Assembly: GCF_014203425.1 (NCBI RefSeq)
Contig: NZ_JACHJC010000001.1
Coordinates: 3,622,001-3,686,000 of the forward strand
Direction of reading: 5' to 3'
DNA from: Micromonospora echinospora
Lineage (GTDB): Bacteria > Actinomycetota > Actinomycetes > Mycobacteriales > Micromonosporaceae
Length of the DNA: 64,000 bases
The notes beneath the pieces were generated by a model. That model made no database searches and was not told the DNA's origin. It was given only the letters and a program-made list of their open reading frames with translations. Position numbers and translations under genes: made by a program. Shown one piece after another: positions 18,126-25,815 of this stretch. The first letter of the stretch is position 1. Each line of letters starts with the position of its first letter.

Positions 18126-18131
18126 ATGGTA
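18126..18131 (-). promoter_or_regulatory. Leaderless -10 element for the second LanB-like gene
   Basis: On the minus strand TACCAT is followed by six bases and then the ATG at 18119. TANNNT ending 7 bases before the start codon is the usual layout of leaderless actinobacterial promoters. The interval to the divergent KAS III gene is only about 45 bp, so both promoters must lie very close. No good -35 is visible. Confidence 0.5.
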
Positions 18132-18164
18132 TGCACCAGCGGATCAGCGGCGGGACGGTCGACC

Positions 18165-19175
18165 ATGAGTTTCGGGCTGGTGTCCTTCGGCGAGGCGCTC
18201 GGCGAACCGGCGCCGGTGGCGGACGTGGTGGGGCAGTACACCGACGACGTGCGGCGGGTCCTCGGCTACGGCTACCGGCGGGTGCACCGCAGCGCGCCGG
18301 ACGTCGGCCTCACCGACCTCGCCGAAGATGCCGCCCGCCGGGCCCTCGACGCCGCCGCGCTGCCCGCCGAGCGGGTGGACCTGCTGGTGCTGGCCGTCAC
18401 CGACCTCACCGAACACCTCTACTGGGACGCCGCCGCCGAGTTGGCGCACCGGCTCGGCGTGGTCGGCGCCGAGGCGGTGCTGCTCACCCAGGCGTGCACC
18501 ACGGGCGTGCTCAGCCTCGACACCGTCGCCGGCAAGTTCGCCACCCACCCCGGGTACGACCACGCGCTCGTGGTGGCCGCGAACCGGACCTGTGAGGCGT
18601 ACTGGAACCGGATGGACACGCAGCCGATGGTGTTCTCCGACGGCGCGGTCGCCACAGTGGCCCGGCGCGGGCATCCCCGGCTGCGCTGGCAGGCCACCGA
18701 GGCCGCCACCGACGGCCGCTACGCCGGGTTCTACCGGCTCGACACCGGTGGCGCGGCGGCGCCGTTCGGCCCCGGCGCCGAGCCGCCGGCCGCCCGCGAC
18801 GTGTGGCACGTGATGGAGTTCTTCGACTACGACGCCGAGCAGTTCGAGCAGTACGCCCGGCACCTGGACGAGCGGGCCGTGCGGGTCACCGAGCGGGCCT
18901 GCGAGCGGGCCGGCGTCAAGGTCGCCGACCTGGCGCGGCTGATCCTGGTCGCCGACAACGAACGCGCCATGACGTCGCTCGCGCAGGCGCACGGGGTGCC
19001 GCCGGAGCGCACGAACCGGGAGCTGGCGGCCGAGTACGGGCACCTCGGCGCGGCGGACCAGATGTTCGGGCTGAGCCGTCTGCTCGCCGCCGGTGAGCTG
19101 GCCGACGGCGACCGGATCGCGTTGATCTCGCTGGGCCGGGGCACGCACTGGGCCTGTACCATCATCGAGGTATGA
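18165..19175 (+). CDS. KAS III (FabH-like) enzyme with altered catalytic triad
   Basis: This 336-residue protein has the FabH fold signature with the nucleophile cysteine in LLTQACTTG. Aligned by eye to E. coli FabH, the position of the catalytic His (PHQANLR) reads LVADNER, and that of the catalytic Asn (HGNTSAAS) reads YGHLGAAD, so His and Asn are replaced by Val and His. This argues against ordinary decarboxylative condensation and for acyl transfer, as seen for other KAS III-like enzymes in secondary metabolism. The next gene is an ACP overlapping by 4 bp, a likely partner. I chose ATG 18165; an in-frame ATG at 18126 would leave only 6 bp to the divergent gene. The ribosome-binding site is weak. 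Confidence 0.85.
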   Translation: MSFGLVSFGEALGEPAPVADVVGQYTDDVRRVLGYGYRRVHRSAPDVGLTDLAEDAARRALDAAALPAERVDLLVLAVTDLTEHLYWDAAAELAHRLGVVGAEAVLLTQACTTGVLSLDTVAGKFATHPGYDHALVVAANRTCEAYWNRMDTQPMVFSDGAVATVARRGHPRLRWQATEAATDGRYAGFYRLDTGGAAAPFGPGAEPPAARDVWHVMEFFDYDAEQFEQYARHLDERAVRVTERACERAGVKVADLARLILVADNERAMTSLAQAHGVPPERTNRELAAEYGHLGAADQMFGLSRLLAAGELADGDRIALISLGRGTHWACTIIEV

Positions 19176-19411
19176 GCATGTCCAGCCGGCTGGTGCGGCT
19201 CGTCGCCGACGTGCTGGAGCTGCCGGTCGATCAGGTCGACGACGAGACCGGCCCCGCGACCACCGCCGCCTGGGTGAGCCTGCGCCATCTCCAGATCGTC
19301 GCGGCGGTCGAGGACGCGTACGGGATCGCGCTGAAGCCCCGGGAGATCCGGACCGTGCGGTCGGTGGCCGATCTGCGCGCGCTGCTCGCGCAGCGGGGTG
19401 TGCCGGAGTGA
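19172..19411 (+). CDS. Small free-standing acyl carrier protein
   Basis: A 79-residue carrier protein, the usual size. The phosphopantetheine serine lies in AAWVSLRHLQIV; the common DSL motif is VSL here. It overlaps the KAS III gene (ATGA) and the E1-alpha gene (GTGA), so its stoichiometry is tied to both. By analogy with the NapB/NapD and QncN/QncL systems, where a TPP enzyme and a lipoyl protein load a two-carbon unit on an ACP, this ACP is the probable acceptor of the acyl group made by the next two genes. Its role in feeding the NRPS is inferred. Confidence 0.85.
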   Translation: MSMSSRLVRLVADVLELPVDQVDDETGPATTAAWVSLRHLQIVAAVEDAYGIALKPREIRTVRSVADLRALLAQRGVPE

Positions 19412-20310
19412 CCGCCGCGCCGTCCCCGCTCGACGACGCCGACCTCGACGCCGGGCTGCTCATCCGCCGCTTCGAGGAGCAGCTGCTCCGCCTGTACGCC
19501 GACGGCCACCTCGGCGGCACCACGCACACCTGCCTCGGCCAGGAGTACGTCCCGGTCGCGCTGGCCCCGCTGCTGACCGGCGACTTCGTGTTCAGCAACC
19601 ACCGCGGGCACGGGCACTACCTGGCCCACTGCGGCGACCCGGAGGGCCTGCTCGCGGAACTGCTCGGCCGGGAGGGCGGGGTGTGTCACGGGTACGGCGG
19701 CAGCCAGCACCTGCGCCGGGAGCGGTTCCTGTCCACCGGCGTGCAGGGCGAGAGCCTGCCCGCCGCTGTCGGCGTGGGGCTGCACCTCAACCGCACCGGG
19801 CAGGACCGGATCGTGGTCGCGTACATCGGGGACGGCACCTGGGGCGAGGGTGCGGTCTACGAGGCGCTGAACATGGCGGCGCTGTGGCGGGTGCCGCTGC
19901 TGGTGGTGGTCGAGCACAACCGGATCGCCCAGTCCACCCCGACCGGCGCGCAGCTCGCAGGCACCATCGCCGGCCGGGTCACCGGGTTCGGCATCACAGT
20001 GAGCGAGTCCGACTCGCTGGACCTCGCCGAGGTGCGGGCCGCCGCCGCGCCGCACGTCGAGCGGGTCCGTACCACCCGGCAGCCGCACGTGCTGGTGCAG
20101 CACACGGTGCGGCTCGGCCCGCACAGCAAGGGCGACGACACCCGGCCCGCCGAGGAACTCGACCGGCTGCGCCGCTTCGACTGGCTCCAGCGGTACGCGG
20201 CCGCGTACCCGGACCGGTTCTCGGCCGCCGACGCGCGGGCCCGGCGGCGGGTCGCGGAGATCTCGGCCGACGTGCTGGCCCGGCCCGCGGCGCGGGGAGG
20301 CGTGGCGTGA
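19408..20310 (+). CDS. TPP-dependent 2-oxoacid dehydrogenase / transketolase-like E1 alpha subunit
   Basis: This 300-residue protein belongs to the E1-alpha family (pyruvate, acetoin or branched-chain dehydrogenases). It shows the THTCLGQEYVPVAL block, NHRGHGHYL, and the TPP motif beginning GDGTWGEG and ending at EHN about 29 residues later. It would decarboxylate a 2-oxo acid, or cleave a ketose, on TPP and pass the unit to the lipoyl domain of the next gene. GTG start overlaps the ACP stop (GTGA). No E3 dihydrolipoamide dehydrogenase is seen nearby; if the acyl group leaves as an acyl-ACP without net oxidation of lipoate, as in the ketose route, E3 is not needed. Substrate is not readable from sequence. 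Confidence 0.9.
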   Translation: MTAAPSPLDDADLDAGLLIRRFEEQLLRLYADGHLGGTTHTCLGQEYVPVALAPLLTGDFVFSNHRGHGHYLAHCGDPEGLLAELLGREGGVCHGYGGSQHLRRERFLSTGVQGESLPAAVGVGLHLNRTGQDRIVVAYIGDGTWGEGAVYEALNMAALWRVPLLVVVEHNRIAQSTPTGAQLAGTIAGRVTGFGITVSESDSLDLAEVRAAAAPHVERVRTTRQPHVLVQHTVRLGPHSKGDDTRPAEELDRLRRFDWLQRYAAAYPDRFSAADARARRRVAEISADVLARPAARGGVA

Positions 20311-22463
20311 CGCGCGCCGAACGGGTGAGCCGCAACCTCAACCGTGCCCTGCACGGGCTGTTCGCCGCCGACGAGCGGGCCTGGCTGCTGGGCGAGGACG
20401 TCGCCGACCCGTACGGCGGGGCGTTCAAGGTCACCCAGGGGCTCTCCACCGTCTACCCGGACCGGGTGCTGTCGACGCCGCTGAGCGAGAACGGCATCAC
20501 CGGCGTCGCGGGCGGCCTGGCGCTCTGCGGCGACACCGTCGTCGTGGAGATCATGTTCGGGGACTTCGTCGGCCTCGCGTTCGACCCGATCCTCAACCTC
20601 CTCACCAAGTCCGTCACCATGTACGGCGAGCGCACCCCGATGCGGGTGGTGATCCGCTGCCCGGTCGGCGGCGGGCGGGGCTACGGCGCGACGCACAGCC
20701 AGAGCCCGCAGAAGCACTTCATCGGCATCCCGCACCTCGCGCTGTACGAGCTGTCGCCGCTGCACGACGCGGCCGACGTGCTGGCCGCCGCGCTGAGCCG
20801 GGGCGAACCGGCGATGCTGTTCGAGGACAAGATCCTCTACACCCAGCGGCGGTACGTGGACAACCGCGTCGACGACCGCCTCGCCTTCGAGCTGCGGGGC
20901 GGGGACGGCAACTGGGCCCGCGTCCACGACCCGGCCGCCACCGCCGCGCCGACGCTCGTCATCGCGCCCGGCGGGGTCGCCAACCGGGCGATCACCGCCG
21001 CCACGGAGGCGGCGCGGCGAGGGCGCACCGTCGAAGTGCTGGTCCCGGCGCGGCTCTATCCGGTGGACGTCGAGGGTCTGCTCGACCTGCTCGACGGCGC
21101 CGACGGCGTGATCGTCGCCGAGGAGAGCACTGCCGGCGGCACCTGGGGCAGCGAGGTCGCCGCCCGGCTCCACGCCGAGGCCTGGCCGCTGCTGCGCGGC
21201 CCGGTCGAGCTGGTCAGCTCCGCCGACCGTGTCATCCCGTCCGCGCCGCACCTGGAACGAGCGGTCCTGCTCGGCGCGGACGCGATCCTGGATCGGATCA
21301 TGCGCCTCCCCGCCGGTCCGGTGGCCCGCGACCGGTCCGCCCCGTCGCCGGACGGGTCCGGCACCATTGCGGCAGCGCGCACCGGTCCGTCACCCGCCGG
21401 TCGGGTCCCGGCGGCACAGCGGGGCGTCGCCGTGGACGTACCCAGGCTCAACCCCAACGACGACAGCTACGTGCTGCTGGAATGGCTGGTCCCGGCCGGC
21501 GCCACGGTCGAGGCCGGCGAGCCGGTCGCGGCGGTCGAGACGTCCAAGGCGATCGAGGAACTGCCCGCGCCGGACTCGGGCATCCTGCGTCAGGACGTGG
21601 CGGCCGGCGCCGACTGCGTCCCGGGCGCGACAATCGGCCACATCCTGCCCGCCGCGGCGGTGCCCGCTCCGGCTACGCCACCGGCCCTGCCCGCCCAGGC
21701 CGCGTCCGTGCCGGATGCGCCCGCCCGCGCCGGCTCCGGTCCGGGCGTGCCCGCCCCGGCGTACCCGGAGTCGGAGGCGGCAGCCGGGACGCGGGCCGCG
21801 CCGCCGGGACGGCCGCTGCCACCGGCGCAACGTCGCATCGCCGACGTGGTGACGACGTCGCACCGGGAGATCCCGGCCGCCTTCACCGCCGTGCGCGTCG
21901 ACGTCACTGCCGCGCTCGCGTACGCACGCCGCGCCGCCGACGAGGCCGGCGCCGCGGTCGGCCTGACCGAGGTCGTCATCGCCGCCGTGGCCGCGCTGCA
22001 CGAGCGGTTCCCCGCCCTCTACGCCCGGCTCACCGACGGCGGCCTGGTCGTCGACGCGGCGGCACCGGCGATCGGGGTCACCGTGGACGCCGGCACCGGG
22101 CTGTTCCTGCCGGTGATCCGCGACGCGGCCGGGCTGGACCTCGGCGACCTCGCCGACGCGGTGGTCGAGCTGCGGATGAAGGCGCTGCGCAACCGGCTGC
22201 GCGAGGAGGACATGGCCGGCATGACCTTCCTGGTCGCGCTCAACGACACAGCCGGCGTCACGCTGGCCCGGCCGATCATCCCGCCCGGCGTCACCTGCGC
22301 CCTGTCGGTGCCGGACGTGCACCGCGAGGTCGTGCTCGACGGCGACGGCGGGGTACGCGAGCGGATGGTGGCGGACCTGGGCCTGGCCTACGACCACCGG
22401 CTGGTGAACGGGGCGCAGGCCGGGGCGTACCTGGCCGCGCTCGGCGAGGCCCTGCAACGCTGA
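20307..22463 (+). CDS. E1 beta-lipoyl-E2 acyltransferase fusion
   Basis: A 718-residue fusion. Residues about 1-325 are an E1-beta subunit (GEDVADPYGGAFKVT, PLSENGITGVAGG, EESTAGGTWGSEV). Residues about 370-450 are a lipoyl domain with the lipoylated lysine in VETSKAIE. An Ala/Pro-rich linker follows with no evident peripheral-subunit-binding domain. Residues about 500-718 are an E2 catalytic domain. Its active-site motif is DHRLVNG where typical E2 enzymes have HxxxDG, so the catalytic Asp is Asn. Fusion of E1-beta to E2 departs from housekeeping complexes and recalls the two-component transketolases of naphthyridinomycin and quinocarcin pathways that make glycolyl-ACP. GTG start overlaps the E1-alpha stop. 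The biosynthetic operon appears to end here. Confidence 0.9.
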   Translation: MTRAERVSRNLNRALHGLFAADERAWLLGEDVADPYGGAFKVTQGLSTVYPDRVLSTPLSENGITGVAGGLALCGDTVVVEIMFGDFVGLAFDPILNLLTKSVTMYGERTPMRVVIRCPVGGGRGYGATHSQSPQKHFIGIPHLALYELSPLHDAADVLAAALSRGEPAMLFEDKILYTQRRYVDNRVDDRLAFELRGGDGNWARVHDPAATAAPTLVIAPGGVANRAITAATEAARRGRTVEVLVPARLYPVDVEGLLDLLDGADGVIVAEESTAGGTWGSEVAARLHAEAWPLLRGPVELVSSADRVIPSAPHLERAVLLGADAILDRIMRLPAGPVARDRSAPSPDGSGTIAAARTGPSPAGRVPAAQRGVAVDVPRLNPNDDSYVLLEWLVPAGATVEAGEPVAAVETSKAIEELPAPDSGILRQDVAAGADCVPGATIGHILPAAAVPAPATPPALPAQAASVPDAPARAGSGPGVPAPAYPESEAAAGTRAAPPGRPLPPAQRRIADVVTTSHREIPAAFTAVRVDVTAALAYARRAADEAGAAVGLTEVVIAAVAALHERFPALYARLTDGGLVVDAAAPAIGVTVDAGTGLFLPVIRDAAGLDLGDLADAVVELRMKALRNRLREEDMAGMTFLVALNDTAGVTLARPIIPPGVTCALSVPDVHREVVLDGDGGVRERMVADLGLAYDHRLVNGAQAGAYLAALGEALQR

Positions 22464-22569
22464 CGGCCGGGCCCGGCCCGGGGTCGGGACGGCGTCGCGA
22501 GGGGCGTGACCTGCGTTACCTCTGGCCGAGACGGGAATGCGCCCGTCCGGGGCGTATTTGACTGAGGGT

Positions 22570-23907
22570 GTGAGTGCCGCACCGTCTTCCGCCCGGCCGC
22601 ACGCCGACCGGACGGAGATCTCCCCGTTGACCGATGCCGCCCCCGGCCCGCTTCCGACGCCCGGCCCGACCCCCGGTGACCTGATGAGCCGCGCCCAGCG
22701 GCTGAAGCTCGTGCTGGTCCTCGGCTCGCTGATCGCTGTGGGTCCGCTGACCATCGACATGTACCTGCCCGCGCTGCCCGCGATCGTGACGGACTTCGCG
22801 ACCACGTCGGCGGCGGTGCAGTTGACGCTCACCGGGACGCTCGCCGGGCTCGCCGTCGGGCAACTGCTGATCGGGCCGTTGTCTGACGCGGTCGGGCGGC
22901 GCCGTCCGCTGATCGCCGGTCTGCTGCTGCACATCGTGGCGTCGGCGCTGTGCGTGGTCGCCCCGAACGTCGCCGTCCTGGGCGTGCTGCGGGTCGTGCA
23001 GGGCCTCGGCGTCGCCGCGACCGCCGTCGTCGCGATGGCTGTGGTGCGTGACCTGTTCAGCGGGTCGGCGTTCGCCACGATGCTGTCCCGGCTGCTGCTG
23101 GTGATGGGCGCGGCGCCGGTCCTCGCCCCGACGCTCGGCGGCGGTGTGCTGCGGTGGACGGACTGGCGCGGCGTGTTCGTGGTCCTCGCCGTCTTCGGGG
23201 TGCTGCTCGTCGTGCTGGCCACGCTCGCCCTGCCGGAGACGCTGCCGCCCGCGCGCCGTCAGCGCGGCGGAGTCGTGGCGACCGTGATGAACTACGGCGG
23301 GCTGCTGCGGGACCGTGTCTTCGTCGGCCTGGTCCTGGTGGCCGGCCTGGCCATGGCGGCGCTGTTCGCGTACGTGGCCGGCTCGTCGTTCGTCCTTCAG
23401 GACGGGTACGGCCTCGACGAGCAGGAGTTCGGGCTGGCGTTCGGGGCGGGCGCGGTGGGCCTGATCGGCGCGACGCAGTACAACGTGCGGCTGCTGCGCC
23501 GCTACCCGTCCCAGTGGATCCTGGTGGCCTCGCTGGTGGGCGGCACGGTGGCCGGGCTGGCGCTGCTGGTGTTCGCCGCGACCGGTTTCGGCGGGCTGCC
23601 CGCGCTGCTGGTGTCGCTGTGGGTGGTGCTGGCGGCGGCGGGCCTGGCCATGCCGAACGCCCCGGCGCTGGCCCTGTCCCGCCACGGCGAGGCGGCCGGC
23701 ACCGCGTCCGCTCTGCTCGGTGCGGTGCAGTTCGGTGTGGGCGCGGTGGCGGCGCCGCTGGTCGGCGTGCTCGGCACCGGCGCGGTGGCGATGGCGCTGG
23801 TGGTGGCCGGCGGGATGGTGGCCGCCCTGGTGGTGCTGCTGGTCGTCGTGCGGCCGTCCCAGCTCGCCGGACTGGAGGCGGATCCGGCGGTCGCGGTCGC
23901 GCACTGA
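22570..23907 (+). CDS. MFS drug-resistance transporter, Bcr/CflA type
   Basis: About 445 residues with 12 predicted membrane segments. The motif SDAVGRRRPLI after segment 2 is the MFS motif A, and PLTIDMYLPALP is characteristic of Bcr/CflA exporters. It lies 106 bp after the biosynthetic operon in the same direction and could provide self-resistance, or be unrelated. The start is uncertain: GTG at 22570 gives a 50-residue Pro-rich cytoplasmic extension; ATG at 22684 starts closer to the first membrane segment but has no good ribosome-binding site. Confidence 0.85.
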   Translation: MSAAPSSARPHADRTEISPLTDAAPGPLPTPGPTPGDLMSRAQRLKLVLVLGSLIAVGPLTIDMYLPALPAIVTDFATTSAAVQLTLTGTLAGLAVGQLLIGPLSDAVGRRRPLIAGLLLHIVASALCVVAPNVAVLGVLRVVQGLGVAATAVVAMAVVRDLFSGSAFATMLSRLLLVMGAAPVLAPTLGGGVLRWTDWRGVFVVLAVFGVLLVVLATLALPETLPPARRQRGGVVATVMNYGGLLRDRVFVGLVLVAGLAMAALFAYVAGSSFVLQDGYGLDEQEFGLAFGAGAVGLIGATQYNVRLLRRYPSQWILVASLVGGTVAGLALLVFAATGFGGLPALLVSLWVVLAAAGLAMPNAPALALSRHGEAAGTASALLGAVQFGVGAVAAPLVGVLGTGAVAMALVVAGGMVAALVVLLVVVRPSQLAGLEADPAVAVAH

Positions 23908-23941
23908 CGGACCGCCCGGCGGCGCGGGTGCGCGCGGCGCC

Positions 23942-23947
23942 TACGCT
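23942..23947 (+). promoter_or_regulatory. Leaderless -10 element of the P-loop kinase gene
   Basis: TACGCT followed by six bases and the ATG at 23954, the standard leaderless arrangement. No Shine-Dalgarno sequence is present, which fits. Confidence 0.5.
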
Positions 23948-23953
23948 GCTGCC

Positions 23954-24502
23954 ATGACCGCCCCGGCCCGCATCCTGGTCGAGGGGATCCACGGGTCCGG
24001 CAAGTCGACGCTGGCCGCACGGCTGGCGCAGCGCTTCGACCTGCCCTGGTATCCGGTCGACGACCTGCTGTGGGAACCGGGCTGGGTGGAGGTGCCGGTC
24101 GCCGAGCAGCGGCGGCGGATCGAGGAGATCTGCCGGCGCGACAGATGGATCCTCGACGGCGCCTACCACGGCTGGCGGGACGTGGTGCTCGGCCGCGTCG
24201 ACCTGGTGATCGGGCTGGACTACCCGCGCGGGGTCTCGTTCCGGCGGCTGCTGCGGCGTACGCGGCAGCGGCTGGCCAGTGGCGAGGAGATCTGCAACGG
24301 CAACCGGGAGTCGTGGGGAAGCGTGCTGTCCCGCGACTCGGTGGTGGTCTGGCACGTCACCGGGTTCAGCCGGGCGCGCCGGCGCCTGCGGGCCTGGGCG
24401 GCCGACCCGGCCGGACCGCCGGTGCTGCTGTTCACCGACCCGGCCGCCCTCGACGACTGGCTGGCGAGTGGCTCGCCGGCGCCGGGCCGGCGCGGGACGT
24501 GA
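23954..24502 (+). CDS. Small P-loop kinase, FlaR/topology-modulation family
   Basis: A 182-residue nucleotide-binding protein with the Walker A loop GIHGSGKST at its N terminus and a basic lid region RRLLRRTRQRL. It resembles adenylate kinase-like proteins annotated as topology modulation protein/FlaR, whose substrate is not known. The ATG at 23954 was chosen because the P-loop begins 12 residues later and a leaderless promoter precedes it. It ends directly against the convergent acyltransferase gene. Confidence 0.75.
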   Translation: MTAPARILVEGIHGSGKSTLAARLAQRFDLPWYPVDDLLWEPGWVEVPVAEQRRRIEEICRRDRWILDGAYHGWRDVVLGRVDLVIGLDYPRGVSFRRLLRRTRQRLASGEEICNGNRESWGSVLSRDSVVVWHVTGFSRARRRLRAWAADPAGPPVLLFTDPAALDDWLASGSPAPGRRGT

Positions 24503-25450
24503 CTACATCGGGAAGCGGCCGCGACGCCACTGCCAGTGACGGCCGGCCCGCAGGTGGTCGATGACGGCGCGCTGCAGCGCGGTGCGGCGGGGCAGCCGGT
24601 CCAGCGGCGTGTTCAGGCTGCGGAAGACGAAGCGCAGCACCTCGACGTCGCCGTCCAGCCCGTCGATCTGCTGGTAGGGCTCCAGCGTGAACCGCCGCTG
24701 GAACCGGACGATGTTGGAGTCCTCCGGCAGGTATTCGCTCAGCTGCGGGTCGAGCAGCCAGGAGCCGCAGGAGAAGGCGGTGTAGCTCTCGTCGGGGAAG
24801 TGGCGCGGGAAGAACGTCCGGGCCCGCTCCAGCGACGCGTCGACCGCCTCCGGGGTCAGCGGCCCCGAGTCGGGGATGTGCAGGTCGACGGCCCCGGTGT
24901 CGCCGCGCTGGTGCTGCAGGCGGCCCAGGTCGTAGATGCCGCCGCGCGCGTGCAGCGTCAGCCATGCCTGCATGACCGGCCAGCCCTCACCGTGCATCCG
25001 CCGGTCGACGGCGAGGTTGTTGCCCAGGTCGGCGAGCGTCGCCCAGGAGACCTCGTCGGGGACGCCGTGGTCGGCGTGGTACGCCCGGACGACGTCGACC
25101 AGGGCCAGGTACGCGTAGGCGTAGAGGTGCCGCCAGGCCGGTCCCCGGTCGCGGGGCAGCGCCGGGCCCGGCGGCAGCCAGCCGAAGCCACCGAGGTCGG
25201 CCCGGACCAGGGCGATCGAGCGGTCGAGCAGCCAGCGCAGCTCCGGTGTCCACAGTGGGGACTCCGGCTCGGGCCAGGCCGCCATGATCTCGGCGGCGTC
25301 GTCGGGGCGGACCGCGAGCCGCTGCAGCAGCGCGGGCGCGTCCGCCTGGGCGGGCAGCGGCGCGGACGGCCGGTCGCCGGCGAGCCGGCGCACCCTGTCG
25401 ATCTCCTCGGCGGGCACGCCGAGCCGGCCGGCGACGTCGTCCACATCCAT
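24503..25450 (-). CDS. GNAT-like acyltransferase domain protein
   Basis: A 315-residue soluble protein that matches what I know of the two-domain NAT_N plus GNAT_C acyltransferase family: an N-terminal helical part, a central aromatic block (WRHLYAYAYLALVDVVRAYH), and a C-terminal part with FSCGSWLLDPQLSEYLP and SNIVRFQRRF. Members are predicted acyltransferases of unknown substrate. It stops one base after the convergent kinase stop and starts at ATG 25450. Context gives no hint of its role. Confidence 0.7.
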   Translation of the reverse strand: MDVDDVAGRLGVPAEEIDRVRRLAGDRPSAPLPAQADAPALLQRLAVRPDDAAEIMAAWPEPESPLWTPELRWLLDRSIALVRADLGGFGWLPPGPALPRDRGPAWRHLYAYAYLALVDVVRAYHADHGVPDEVSWATLADLGNNLAVDRRMHGEGWPVMQAWLTLHARGGIYDLGRLQHQRGDTGAVDLHIPDSGPLTPEAVDASLERARTFFPRHFPDESYTAFSCGSWLLDPQLSEYLPEDSNIVRFQRRFTLEPYQQIDGLDGDVEVLRFVFRSLNTPLDRLPRRTALQRAVIDHLRAGRHWQWRRGRFPM

Positions 25451-25498
25451 GGGGACGACGCTACCGGCCGGCGTCCGCGCCGGCAGCCCCGTGCGGTG

Positions 25499-25813
25499 TC
25501 AGCGCCGTTGCTGGCACGGCACGCAGAAGCGGGCCGAGGGGCGGATCTCCAGGCGGGCGGTGGGGATGTCCTGGCCGCAGCGCTCGCAGACGCCGTACGT
25601 GCCCTCGGACATGCGCTTGAGCGCCTGGGCGCTGTCCGCGACGCCCTGGCGCGCGGCCTCGATCAGCCGGCGCAGGGTGTCCGGGTCGTGGCCGCCGTGG
25701 TCGGGCTGCCGCGTGTGCAGCGTCAGCTCGGTGAGCTGGTCGGTGTACTCGTTGAACTGCCGGTCCAGCAGTTCCCGCAGGGTGTCGGTGCGGTCGTTCA
25801 GGGCGTGCGTCAT
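25499..25813 (-). CDS. DksA/TraR-type C4 zinc-finger protein
   Basis: A 104-residue protein with an N-terminal helical hairpin and the C-terminal four-cysteine zinc finger (GVCERCGQDIP, then FCVPCQQ). DksA/TraR proteins bind the RNA polymerase secondary channel; actinobacterial short members are little studied. It follows the MreB-like gene with a 2-bp gap and has an AAAGGAG ribosome-binding site located within the end of that gene, so the two are co-transcribed and probably translationally coupled. Confidence 0.88.
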   Translation of the reverse strand: MTHALNDRTDTLRELLDRQFNEYTDQLTELTLHTRQPDHGGHDPDTLRRLIEAARQGVADSAQALKRMSEGTYGVCERCGQDIPTARLEIRPSARFCVPCQQRR

Positions 25814-25815
25814 GA

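Noticed and set aside
1..22463. A RiPP precursor peptide to go with the LanB-like proteins
   Set aside because: All gaps in the cluster are under about 50 bp and genes overlap; I found no short gene rich in Ser, Thr or Cys. It could still lie left of the window.
22464..23907. Assigning the Bcr/CflA exporter firmly as the cluster's self-resistance gene
   Set aside because: It is separated by 106 bp, has its own probable start region, and the cluster already carries a fused exporter; the family is common in chromosomes.
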